Source of the DNA: Aquabacterium lacunae
GTDB taxonomy: Bacteria; Pseudomonadota; Gammaproteobacteria; Burkholderiales; Burkholderiaceae_C
Reading direction: 5' to 3'
NCBI RefSeq assembly: GCF_004310865.1
Contig: NZ_SIXI01000002.1
Coordinates: 744,001-808,000, forward strand
DNA length: 64,000 nt
The notes under the pieces were generated by a model that saw only the letters and a program-made list of their open reading frames with translations, had not been told where the DNA came from and did not search any database. Position numbers and translations under genes: made by a program. This document shows positions 54,915 through 63,637 of the stretch, in pieces. Each line of letters starts with the position of its first letter. Position 1 is the stretch's first letter.

Positions 54915-55994
54915 TCACACCCCCAGAAAGACTTCCTGGAAGGTTTCCAGGCATTGTTGCAAAGGCAGGTTCGGATCCTGCAGGTAGGTCGACAGCTTGC
55001 GCAGCCCCCAATCGGTGTTCACGTTGTCTTCCACCCATTCGGCGTCGGTCAGGCTCACGGCCTGGTCGGCATGGGTGCCGGGGTCGAGCACGGTCAACAA
55101 GCTGCCAGGGTGGGCCCCCTGGAACCCCAGCCACAGCTCGGGTGGCTCCTGCCCCCCCTGTGGCAGACACAAGGCCAGCTCGGCTGCGCCGCGGGTGAGA
55201 AAGCCCGCACACAGCGACATCCAGAAGCCCACCACTTCGGGCCGCAAGGCCGGGTCTCGGCACAAGGGCAAGCGCAGCATCCGACCCAGCCGGTGGGCCC
55301 CCTGACTGATCACCGGCTGCAGCAGCAGGCCCAGGGCCAGCAGGCTCTGGCGGAGGTCCAGCGCGTGTCCGGCCGCCTGCAGCATCTGCTGCAGGCTGGC
55401 CACCGTGTGGCGCGACAGGAACTCGCTCTGGCGGCTGAGCGCTTCGTCCACCGGCAAGCGTTGGGGCGCCTCCAGCTGCATCAAGGGCGCCAGCTCCTGA
55501 ACTGGGTCATCAGGCGCGGCCGCATCGACCGCCCACTGACTGGAACGCCGCGTGGCGCGTGCGGCCATGCGGGCCAGGAACAACCACTCATCGGCCATCA
55601 GCACGCCGCACACCTCCAGCGTGGTGGCGGGGCTGGGCGACTGCAAGACACTGCACAGCATGAAGGGAAAGCGCCGACCCGATGCGTCCTGGCTGGCCTG
55701 CCAGTTCAGCAGCACGCCCGCATGCCCCTGCGTGCCGAGGATGGCGATGTCGATCGGGGGAGCCGCGTCGTACGTGATCTTCCAGCGCGGGTCGGCCGAC
55801 AGGCGCTCCATGGCGCGGGTCATCCAGTCGTCCAGGCGCTGCTGCACGGCACGCTGGCCATCGCTGCGCACGAAATCGCCACGGCTGGGCACCTTGCCGA
55901 ACCAGAGCCGGTCCGTGAGCTCCACTGGCAAAGGCGCTGCCGTGGTCTGCGTGCTGCGGCGACTGCCCCAGTTCAGGAGTCCGACGCGCTTCAT
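54915..55994 (-). CDS. tagF: Type VI secretion-associated protein TagF
   Basis: A 359-residue protein starting at the ATG at 55994, which overlaps the tssM stop (ATGA). The N-terminal TagF domain is evident (RLWFGKVPSRGDFVRSDGQRAVQQRLDDW, then FPFMLCSVLQSP). TagF acts in post-translational repression of type VI secretion in other bacteria. The C-terminal half (about 200-359) looks like a separate domain ending NTDWGLRKLSTYLQDPNLPLQQCLE. Confidence 0.87.
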   Translation of the reverse strand: MKRVGLLNWGSRRSTQTTAAPLPVELTDRLWFGKVPSRGDFVRSDGQRAVQQRLDDWMTRAMERLSADPRWKITYDAAPPIDIAILGTQGHAGVLLNWQASQDASGRRFPFMLCSVLQSPSPATTLEVCGVLMADEWLFLARMAARATRRSSQWAVDAAAPDDPVQELAPLMQLEAPQRLPVDEALSRQSEFLSRHTVASLQQMLQAAGHALDLRQSLLALGLLLQPVISQGAHRLGRMLRLPLCRDPALRPEVVGFWMSLCAGFLTRGAAELALCLPQGGQEPPELWLGFQGAHPGSLLTVLDPGTHADQAVSLTDAEWVEDNVNTDWGLRKLSTYLQDPNLPLQQCLETFQEVFLGV

Positions 55995-58900
55995 CGCACA
56001 GTCTCCTGGGCCACGGTGCTGGTCGCGGCACCGGAGGCCGCATCCGGGGCGACACCGGCCACCACGGCAGGCAGCGCACCGCTGGGCCGACTGCCACCCT
56101 GTCCTGCAGCGGCCGACGCTGCAGGCGCGGCAGGCGCTGCCGCAGCGTTGGAAATGATGCGCAGCTGCACGGCCACGGCCAGGGCCCCCTGGGCCCACTT
56201 CAACTCGAACTGCTCGCCCTCCAGACGACGACGCTGGGCCGCGTTGATCATCTTCTCCAGCCCGAAGCGCCCTGGTTCGGCAAAGAACTCCAGCGTGCGG
56301 CCATCATGGGTGACTCCACTGATCCTGACCCCGGGCGTACCAGGCCCGGGCCAGACGAAATGGTTCCAGGCGGCCTGGCCGTTGCGGTGGCGCAGTTGCT
56401 GGCCATCGATGTCCAGGGTGTACTCGGTCAGGCCAGCCACCGGTTGCGGCAGGATCTGGAAGACCGTCTGCGGTTCAGGCGATGCGCCTGCGCCCCCTGC
56501 AGCGCCAGCACCGGCGCCTGAGCCCGCACCTTGCGGGGACACCCAGGTGGCCAGGCTGGCCGTGAACTCGGGCATCAGGCGCACACCCATGTCCGCCCAG
56601 GTGCGCGGCGAGAGCGTGTCGCCCCGGCGAATCACCAGCGGGCCCAGGGCCTGTTCCACGAACTTGGCCACCGCCCCTTCGCTGCCAAACACCTTGGCGA
56701 TTTCGGCGGGCGAGGCCTCGACCTTGGCGCTGCGGTCGAAGGGGTACTTGCGGGCCAGCCCCTGCTGGTAGGGCTCGTACACCTGGGCCGCCCACACGCG
56801 GTTGATCTCTGCTTCGGTGGGGCGCACCAGCACACCGAAGGCCTGCATCAAGGGGCGCACCAGCAGGGGCCGCAGCACCTGCCGAGAGGCATCGGGCATG
56901 CCCGTGAGCATCTGCTCGTCGACCAGCTTGAGGGCATCGGCCAGTTCGGCCTGCCCCTCCAGGGTTTCGCGCATCAGCTGGCGCGAGGCCGGGCCCGGAT
57001 CGCCCTGGGTCTTCATCTGGTTGAAACGGGTGCGCACCTTCGACAGCGACGCCAGGTAACCCTTCATCAGGGAGGGGCCGCTGTCGCGCGACATCATCAG
57101 CCGTGCCACGCCCTCGAACTCTTTGCCCACTGGGCCCATCGGAATTGCGGCCTGCGCGGTGTCGATCTGCAAGCGCACATCGACTGCCGAGGGCTTCATC
57201 TGCAAGATGGTCTGCTTGAACCAGGCCACAAAGCCCTGCTGCCCCTTGGCCAGGCGCTCATTGAGCAGCGACGGGTTGTCCCATGAAGTCTGGTCATACA
57301 GGGCTTCCATCAGGCGCCCCACCGGCGAGGCGGCCGGGTCACCCAGGCGGTTGAGGTGGGCCACGGCCTTGTCGAAACTGCCAAAATCCTGGACCACGAT
57401 GCCCTGCATGAACTTCTGCCACTCGCGCACGTACTCGGTCTTGTAGAGCTGGGTGAGGGCTTTCTGGATCTGCTCGGGGCTGCCTTCGAGCGTGAGGTCG
57501 TCTCGGGCGTTGGTCTTGAGCACCCAGTCGGTGCTTTGTGTTTCGTTGTGGGCCGCCTGCGAGATGGCTTCCTTGACATAGCCCTGCCAGGCCTCACGGG
57601 TGAAGGCCCCGGAGATGGCATGGCTGCCGGCCACCAGCTCACGGTCTTGCTCAGCCACCAGGCGGGCCACGGTCATGGGCGCGTAGCGGGTGGCGGCACG
57701 CGCCTTGATCTCGGCGTAAATGCGCTCACGGGCGGGCATGCCCTTGACCACCTTGCGAAGGTTGTCGCGCGTGGTGTCGAGCAGTGCCAGGTTCAGGCTC
57801 TGCTGAGGGAACGCCGGGTCGGCCATGCGCGTGATGGCATGGGCCATGAGGCGCTCGGCCGACTGGATGAGCTGCTCGCGCGGCATGTTGCCGCGATTGG
57901 CCTCCAGCCAGCCACGCCAGAAGCGCGTGAGCTGGTCGCTCATGTGGCCGGGCTCCAGCCGCGCACGGTCACCCAGCATGAGGTAGGCCTTCAGGGCGTT
58001 GTAGGCCTCGGCCACGTTGGTGGCAGACGCCTGGGTGTAGGCGGTGGCCTGTGAGGGGGCGTGTGCGGAGGCAACCGCAGAAGCAGCAGAAACCGCGGAA
58101 GCGGCCGATGCGGCTGCGGCTGCGGCTGCGGGCCCGGCCAGGTGTGCGGTGCCATCGGCCTCCGGCGAGCGCTGCAAAGGCTGCAGCTGGTCGGCGTGGG
58201 CGTTGACGTCGGACAGGTAGGCGGCAATGGCCTGGGTGGTGGGCTCGAGCATCAGGGCCTGCAGGCCCTGGAAGTATTCGGCCTTCAGGTGGGCCTGGAT
58301 GGCATCGCCCTGGTACAGGCCCAGGCCCAGCATGACCGGGTGCTGTTCGCGGTAGGCATCGAGCTGTTCGAGGCGGTCCTGCAAGATCAGCAACGCCTCC
58401 ACGCGCGACTGCAGATCGACCTGCCCTTCCTGCAGGCGCTGTGCCTTGACCAGGTCGGCCTGCACATTGGCCACCAGCTGGCGGTTGCCCAGGTAGGACC
58501 AGGTCCAGGCCGACAGGGCCAGGCCCAGCACGGCCACGCCCGCCGCGAAACTGGCCAGGCGCCAGCGGGTGCGCGTGGGGTGGGTGTACTGCTGCACCAG
58601 TTGCCGGTCGGCAAAGATGACCCGCGAGAACAGCTCTTTCAGAAAGAAGCCGCTTTGCGCATACACCGAGGCAGACGTGCCCGGCTGCAACTGCAGGCCG
58701 AACTGCTGGGCCACGCGCTCGGAGGCGCGGCTGGTGGAGTGGCCCTCCTGCACAGCCGACGTGAAGTAGAAGCCACGGAAGATGGGGCGGAACTGGTACG
58801 GGTTCTCTTCGAACAGCGTAGCCAGGAAGGTGCGCAGGGCCGGCTTGAGTGCGGCAAACTCGAGCGGGAAGGTCAGCACACCGGGCGGCAGCTGCTCGCC

Positions 58901-59881
58901 GCGGTGCATGGACATGCGGGTGGTCGAGGCTTCCTTGAGGCCTTCGAACAGCACGTCGAAGTGCTGGTCGAAGCGGGCGACCACGTCGTGCTGCCCGGCG
59001 GCGTCGTAAGGCAGGGTGGCGCCCCACACGCGGTCGCGCTCGTCGCGGTCACGGTCTTCGAAAAACTCGGCGAAACCGGCGATCAGGTCGGCCTTGGTGA
59101 ACACCACGTACACCGGCGCGAACACCTCCAGCTGCTCGGTGAGCTCCTGCACGCGCTGGCGCAGCTTGCGGGCCAGGGCGATGCCGAAGTCACTGGAATG
59201 CCCGCCCAGCTCGGCCAGGCTGGCCGCGATGATGATGCCGTTGATGGGTGCCTTGGGGCGGTGCTTCTTGAGCAGGTTCAGAAAGCCCAGCCACTCGCTG
59301 CGGTCTTCTTCGTGCACGGCATACCGGCCTGCGGTGTCGAGCAGGATGCCTTCGGTGGTGAAGAACCAGTCGCAGTGGCGGGTGCCGCCGATGCCCTGGA
59401 TGACGTTGTCCTGGTTGTCGGCAAAGGGAAAGGTCAGGCCCGACTTGACCACGGCCGAGCTTTTGCCGGCGGCCGGGTTGCCGATCACCATGTACCAGGG
59501 CAGCTCATAAAGCGCTGCGGTGCCGCTGAGATGGCCCAGGCGCGAGCCTTTGATCAGCTTGACCGCCTCCTGCATGCGCTCGCGCAGTGCCGCGACTTCG
59601 TCACGTCGTTCGGGGGAGGCTTTCTGCAAGGCCTGCTCGCCCTGCTGGGCCATGGCGGCTTCGAGCGCAGCGCCCGCCCGGCGAGCCCGCCAGCGCTGCA
59701 CACCCCACCACGCGCCCCACAGCACCAGGGCCACCAGCAGCACGCCCAGGGCCCACACCAGCCCCACCTGCAAGGCATTGGCGCCCAGCAGCAGGAAGGC
59801 GGCCAGGGCCGCCAGGCCGATCAGGGCCAGCACGGTCGGGTTGAGCAGCCATTGCCACATGCGTTGCAGGAACGAGTTCAC
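55991..59881 (-). CDS. tssM: Type VI secretion membrane protein TssM (IcmF/VasK)
   Basis: A 1296-residue inner-membrane component. It starts with GTG at 59881, overlapping the previous stop. Two N-terminal helices (about residues 12-58) are followed by the cytoplasmic GTPase-like domain with Walker A GNPAAGKS at 134-141. A third helix (LASFAAGVAVLGLALSAWTW, about 437-456) precedes the long periplasmic region with IcmF-related and C-terminal TssM domains (PRTWADMGVRLMPEF; FVWPGPGTPGVRISG). Short Ala-rich repeats (SAASAVSAASAVASA) sit in the periplasmic part near 605-620. Confidence 0.95.
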   Translation of the reverse strand: MNSFLQRMWQWLLNPTVLALIGLAALAAFLLLGANALQVGLVWALGVLLVALVLWGAWWGVQRWRARRAGAALEAAMAQQGEQALQKASPERRDEVAALRERMQEAVKLIKGSRLGHLSGTAALYELPWYMVIGNPAAGKSSAVVKSGLTFPFADNQDNVIQGIGGTRHCDWFFTTEGILLDTAGRYAVHEEDRSEWLGFLNLLKKHRPKAPINGIIIAASLAELGGHSSDFGIALARKLRQRVQELTEQLEVFAPVYVVFTKADLIAGFAEFFEDRDRDERDRVWGATLPYDAAGQHDVVARFDQHFDVLFEGLKEASTTRMSMHRGEQLPPGVLTFPLEFAALKPALRTFLATLFEENPYQFRPIFRGFYFTSAVQEGHSTSRASERVAQQFGLQLQPGTSASVYAQSGFFLKELFSRVIFADRQLVQQYTHPTRTRWRLASFAAGVAVLGLALSAWTWSYLGNRQLVANVQADLVKAQRLQEGQVDLQSRVEALLILQDRLEQLDAYREQHPVMLGLGLYQGDAIQAHLKAEYFQGLQALMLEPTTQAIAAYLSDVNAHADQLQPLQRSPEADGTAHLAGPAAAAAAASAASAVSAASAVASAHAPSQATAYTQASATNVAEAYNALKAYLMLGDRARLEPGHMSDQLTRFWRGWLEANRGNMPREQLIQSAERLMAHAITRMADPAFPQQSLNLALLDTTRDNLRKVVKGMPARERIYAEIKARAATRYAPMTVARLVAEQDRELVAGSHAISGAFTREAWQGYVKEAISQAAHNETQSTDWVLKTNARDDLTLEGSPEQIQKALTQLYKTEYVREWQKFMQGIVVQDFGSFDKAVAHLNRLGDPAASPVGRLMEALYDQTSWDNPSLLNERLAKGQQGFVAWFKQTILQMKPSAVDVRLQIDTAQAAIPMGPVGKEFEGVARLMMSRDSGPSLMKGYLASLSKVRTRFNQMKTQGDPGPASRQLMRETLEGQAELADALKLVDEQMLTGMPDASRQVLRPLLVRPLMQAFGVLVRPTEAEINRVWAAQVYEPYQQGLARKYPFDRSAKVEASPAEIAKVFGSEGAVAKFVEQALGPLVIRRGDTLSPRTWADMGVRLMPEFTASLATWVSPQGAGSGAGAGAAGGAGASPEPQTVFQILPQPVAGLTEYTLDIDGQQLRHRNGQAAWNHFVWPGPGTPGVRISGVTHDGRTLEFFAEPGRFGLEKMINAAQRRRLEGEQFELKWAQGALAVAVQLRIISNAAAAPAAPAASAAAGQGGSRPSGALPAVVAGVAPDAASGAATSTVAQETVR

Positions 59882-61503
59882 TTCACTACCTCAGGTTCGG
59901 AAAGCGTGCGCAGGTGCAGCACCGTGCGACGCAGGGGGTCATGGACCAGGGCCACCGTGGTGGGGCCTGGCAAGCCAGCCGCCAGAGCCAGGCAGGCCAG
60001 GCCGCGCGCCAGGCCCAGGTCACCGCAGGCATCGCCCAGGCGCAGCACGTGCTGCATGGGGTCGAGGGCCGAGGCCCATTCGGTCAGGGCTTCGAAGACT
60101 TCGGCGGTGCGGCTGGCACGGTGGTCAGCGTCTGTCAGCAGCAGCTCGGCCGGCGACGGGGCCTGGGCCAGCAGGCCAAGCAACGTGCCCATGTGGGTGC
60201 GGCCGTGCAGGTCGGCCGAGCGCTCACGGCGAGCCTGCAGCACACCGTGCAAGGCTGGCACAGCCGACATGTCGCCGGCGTGATCGGCGGGGTGCTCGGC
60301 AGGCGCCTGATCGGACAGTGCCTGCTGCCATTCGGGTGTGCACAACCACACCGCCGCAGCGCCTTCGCCGGGGATGCGCCCAAGCTGGTGATGGGGCGTG
60401 AACAATTCGCCCTGGGCCTGCAGCTGGTCGATGTGGTCGGCGTCCAGCAGGCTGTCGGCCCCCACCACCCAGAGCGACTCGGGGCTGGGCCGGCGTGCCT
60501 GCAGGGCCCGCCAGTCGGCAAGGTGGCCCCACAGGCCATCGGCATCCGTCACGGGCCAGGGGGCTGCGTCAAGGCTGAGCAGGCCCTGGCCCACCGGCTG
60601 GCGCAGCCATTCAGGGGCCTCTGACAACACCGCGGTCACCGCCGCCTGCTGCCAGGCAGCCGGCCATGTGTCTGGCACCAACACCCTCAGAAACAGGCGC
60701 CCGCGCGGCCCATGTGGCCGGGCAGCAGGCCTCGCCACACCGGCCAGCCAGGTGGGCGTGCCGACAGCGGCCGGGTCAGGATCAGGCACCAGCCCCTTGG
60801 CATCGGGCGAAGCCCATCGCCAGGCTTGCAAGGCCTCGTCCACCTGCGACCAGATGGACCACGACAGGCCTTTCAGCAAGGCCTGGGTGCGGGCCACGCG
60901 ACCTTCAGGTGGCCAGGGTGCATGCGCGGGGCCACCTGAATCCGTCCCATCGCGAGCCGGTGCCGATGACGGGCGTTCGTCGGAGGCCTCTGACGTCGGG
61001 GCGCATTCAAGGGACTCAACCCGTGCCGTGAACACGGGCAGGCCATCGAGGTCGGTGAGTTCGGGGTCGAGCGCAGGACGGCATTGGCCCTTGACCAGAG
61101 CTTCGGCCGCCTCAAGGGCGCCGAGATGTGCCAACGCACCGGGCAAGGTCAGGGCATGGCCGCACAGGGCCAGGGGCGGCAGGGGCCGCGCAGGTGGAGC
61201 TGACGCGGTGGCGGGCGAAGCGGCATGGGCAGCGCTGGACGTTGAACCGCTCCCCACGGCCGTTCCCGCCCCTGACGCGCCCGGCGCACCACCAACCGCG
61301 CCGCCACCGTCGCGCACGCGGCGCAGCAGCAACCACGCCACAGCGCCGGCCACGCACACCAGCGCGGGCGCCAGCAACAGGTGCAGCCACAGGTCACGGG
61401 CCTGCACGTCGGTGGCCTGCGTCTGCCATTGCCAGACGCTGAACAGCCAGAACAGCGCGAACACCCCGAGGGCGGCGAGCCCTCCACGCCACCACTGCGC
61501 CAT
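59878..61503 (-). CDS. Type VI cluster protein of unknown function (541 residues)
   Basis: A protein with two N-terminal helices (GGLAALGVFALFWLFSVWQW and LWLHLLLAPALVCVAGAVAWLLL), then a Ser/Ala/Gly-rich linker and a large soluble domain. The latter has segments like LWVVGADSLLDADHIDQL and PTTVALVHDPLRRTVLHLRTL. It overlaps the PAAR stop (TGATG) and the tssM start (GTGA), so it is translated with them. I do not recognise a named family. A role with TssM or in loading PAAR/VgrG effectors is plausible from position only. Confidence 0.75.
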   Translation of the reverse strand: MAQWWRGGLAALGVFALFWLFSVWQWQTQATDVQARDLWLHLLLAPALVCVAGAVAWLLLRRVRDGGGAVGGAPGASGAGTAVGSGSTSSAAHAASPATASAPPARPLPPLALCGHALTLPGALAHLGALEAAEALVKGQCRPALDPELTDLDGLPVFTARVESLECAPTSEASDERPSSAPARDGTDSGGPAHAPWPPEGRVARTQALLKGLSWSIWSQVDEALQAWRWASPDAKGLVPDPDPAAVGTPTWLAGVARPAARPHGPRGRLFLRVLVPDTWPAAWQQAAVTAVLSEAPEWLRQPVGQGLLSLDAAPWPVTDADGLWGHLADWRALQARRPSPESLWVVGADSLLDADHIDQLQAQGELFTPHHQLGRIPGEGAAAVWLCTPEWQQALSDQAPAEHPADHAGDMSAVPALHGVLQARRERSADLHGRTHMGTLLGLLAQAPSPAELLLTDADHRASRTAEVFEALTEWASALDPMQHVLRLGDACGDLGLARGLACLALAAGLPGPTTVALVHDPLRRTVLHLRTLSEPEVVK

Positions 61504-61769
61504 CAGAGGTCCGTGCTGACGGCCTGCGAGGCGATCAGGGTGGCGCCGCAGGCGGTCTTGTCGCCATGGCGGGCCGCGGGCTGACCATCGATGATCATGG
61601 TGGGATCACCCGAGACGATCACGGTGGTGCCATGGCCTTTTTTCGGGCAGGTGACGGCATCGCCCACACGTGCAATGCGGCGGCCGCCGGTGTCGGTGGT
61701 GCCTGAGGCGCCCACCACGGTGCCGCCGTGGCTGGTGCTGTCGCCCAGGACGATGAACGGACGCCCCAT
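61503..61769 (-). CDS. PAAR-domain spike-tip protein
   Basis: An 88-residue protein starting at the ATG at 61769. It is almost entirely PAAR: MGRPFIVLGDSTSHGGTVV, RIARVGDAVTCPKKGHG, IIDGQPAARHGDKTACGATL, with the His/Cys residues that bind zinc at the tip of the VgrG spike. No toxin domain is attached. A much longer open frame upstream is a shadow. First gene of the PAAR-541aa-tssM-tagF-ompA operon. Confidence 0.92.
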   Translation of the reverse strand: MGRPFIVLGDSTSHGGTVVGASGTTDTGGRRIARVGDAVTCPKKGHGTTVIVSGDPTMIIDGQPAARHGDKTACGATLIASQAVSTDL

Positions 61770-61876
61770 CGCGTCGACTCCCTGATGATGTTTGAATGCG
61801 TGCCCTGCTCGGTCGGGCGAGGCGCAGTCTAAGCGGAGCGTGGGGCGAGGCGACTCCCCCTGATGGGCCGACGGTG

Positions 61877-62671
61877 TTACCGGGTGTTTCCGGGCGGTGC
61901 ACCCAGGCGCACACCGGGCCGGCGCCATTCCACGTGGCCGAAATCCATCAGGCGCCAGCGGCCGCCCCAGGTCAGGCCGAAGCGTTCGGCCAGCTCGCCG
62001 TACAGCTGATAGCCGCGCATGGCCCAGGGGTCTTTTTCGGTGATCACGAGCTTGCCGTCGCGCAAAAAGGCACAGTCGGCCGCCAGCCCGTGCTGGTGGT
62101 AGCTCTGCCAGGCGCCGGCATTGGTCACATGGCTGCCCATGGCCTGCAGGCGCGCCTGTCGCTCGGGGCTGCGGTAGCCTTCCAGCAAGGCCATCTCGTA
62201 ACCCTCGGCCTTCATGTGCTTGAACACCATGAGCAGGCGCTGCACAAAGTCGGGGTCCATCTGCTCCCATCGGCGATCGGCCATGGCCAGCATGGGGCGC
62301 ACCACCTCCACTTCGGCGGTGGTGAACACCTCGGGGGGCAAGGCCGGTGGCGGCACCAGTTGTTCGCCTCGCAGCAGGTCGCCCACCAGGGCCGGTGTGT
62401 GGCGCGAAGCCGCGTCGTCGTAAGCATCGAGTGTGCGGGCGGTGGGCGTGCGGGTGCCCCACCACCACACGGCCGCCGGCGGCAAGGCCATCAACCCTGC
62501 CACCAGAAGGGCCCACCACCACCAGGGCCGCGGCATGCCGGGCTGTGCACGGGGAAACCACGCAGCCCAAGCCAGTCGCAGCGCCCAGCGCTGGCGCCAT
62601 TGAGGAAACATCCAGGCGCCCAGCAGCGCGCAGATGCCGAGCACGGCAAGAAAAACGATCCCTGGCAGCAT
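61877..62671 (-). CDS. M15-family peptidoglycan peptidase, membrane anchored
   Basis: A 264-residue protein from the ATG at 62671 (MLPGIVFLAVLGICALLGAW). Longer starts reach into the divergent promoter and are less likely. Two N-terminal helices precede a D-Ala-D-Ala carboxypeptidase/VanY-type domain: LLEGYRSPERQARL, SYHQHGLAADCAF (zinc His and Asp) and DFGHVEW (second zinc His). Beside type VI genes this fits peptidoglycan hydrolases such as TagX that open the wall for the secretion apparatus. Confidence 0.83.
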   Translation of the reverse strand: MLPGIVFLAVLGICALLGAWMFPQWRQRWALRLAWAAWFPRAQPGMPRPWWWWALLVAGLMALPPAAVWWWGTRTPTARTLDAYDDAASRHTPALVGDLLRGEQLVPPPALPPEVFTTAEVEVVRPMLAMADRRWEQMDPDFVQRLLMVFKHMKAEGYEMALLEGYRSPERQARLQAMGSHVTNAGAWQSYHQHGLAADCAFLRDGKLVITEKDPWAMRGYQLYGELAERFGLTWGGRWRLMDFGHVEWRRPGVRLGAPPGNTR

Positions 62672-62774
62672 GGTGTTTGTAACGATTGTTTCGGCGTGGC
62701 CTGCAGCACCGCCCATCGCACAGAGTCTCCGTAGAATCCGCCGCCATCCAACAAGCATCATCAGGGAGACCCGC

Positions 62775-63596
62775 GTGGAAGGCCATCAACGCGGAACGTC
62801 GGCGCGCACTGCGCACGACCCACGCCGCCCCAGTCTGGAGCGACCCAGCCTTTTTGCAGGACCGGACGACGACACCGCCGACGCCGACGGTCTGCGAGGC
62901 GTGCGGATTCTATCGACCCTCGAATCGCAGGAGCGCGGCAGGGGCGCGCCTTCGCGGCGCCCGGCCAGCACCCGGGAACGCACCCCAGGCACGCCATGGC
63001 TGCTGTGGGCGTTGGTGGTCATGGGCCTGACCTCGGCGGGCGCCGCGCTGTGGTGGGCCCATGCGCGCTGGCCAGGCGACAACCCGACAGCCCATGCCCT
63101 GGCGACCACAGCTGCTGCGACGGTGAAGCCAAGCACATCGGCTGCGTCTGCAGTGGCCGCGTCGGCCGCAGGCGCCTCGTCAACAGGTGCCGCGGTCAGC
63201 GAAGCCCCAGCCACCGGGGCTTCGGCCGTGGCGGGTACGCCGCTGGCGGCCCTGATTGAAAACACGCCCCCCGCCGCAGGGCCCAGCGTGCTGGCCATTA
63301 CCCCGGTGGGCAGCCCACCGGCGGCTGCGACCACGGCGGCGTCGAACCCGGCACAGGGCGCCCGCACGCCAGAAAAAGCCCAGAAGAGCCGCCAGCCCGC
63401 GCAAGCGGCCCAGGCCGACAAGGTCGAAAAAGCCGAGAGAGGCGACAAGCCCGAGAAGGCCCGCAAGGCCAAGACACCGAGCAAGCCAACAGACACCCCT
63501 CCCAGCAGCCGACGCGACAGGCATGCCCACGCCGACCGCGATGTGGAGCTGCTGGAAGCCGTGATGAGCCACACCGAACGCCGGCAACGCCCCTGA
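62775..63596 (+). CDS. Single-pass membrane protein with Ala/Pro/Lys-rich tail, unknown
   Basis: A 273-residue protein read from a GTG at 62775 preceded by a strong ribosome-binding site (AGGGAGA). The frame is open further up but overlaps the peptidase gene. A hydrophilic, Arg-rich N-terminus (about 75 residues) is followed by one helix (LLWALVVMGLTSAGAALWWA) and a low-complexity periplasmic part: Ala/Ser/Thr-rich, then Lys/Glu/Ala-rich (DKVEKAERGDKPEKARKAK). No family is recognised. Divergent from the M15 peptidase, so possibly a type VI accessory or a wall-spanning tether. Confidence 0.6.
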   Translation: MEGHQRGTSARTAHDPRRPSLERPSLFAGPDDDTADADGLRGVRILSTLESQERGRGAPSRRPASTRERTPGTPWLLWALVVMGLTSAGAALWWAHARWPGDNPTAHALATTAAATVKPSTSAASAVAASAAGASSTGAAVSEAPATGASAVAGTPLAALIENTPPAAGPSVLAITPVGSPPAAATTAASNPAQGARTPEKAQKSRQPAQAAQADKVEKAERGDKPEKARKAKTPSKPTDTPPSSRRDRHAHADRDVELLEAVMSHTERRQRP

Positions 63597-63637
63597 CGGC
63601 CCGGGCAGGCCCTCGCGGCCTGGGTTAGGCTCGCGGC

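Noticed and set aside
54438-60283. Plus-strand frames of 777 and 740 codons opposite tagF, tssM and ompA
   Set aside because: Shadows of the type VI genes, low-complexity His/Gln/Gly-rich translations.
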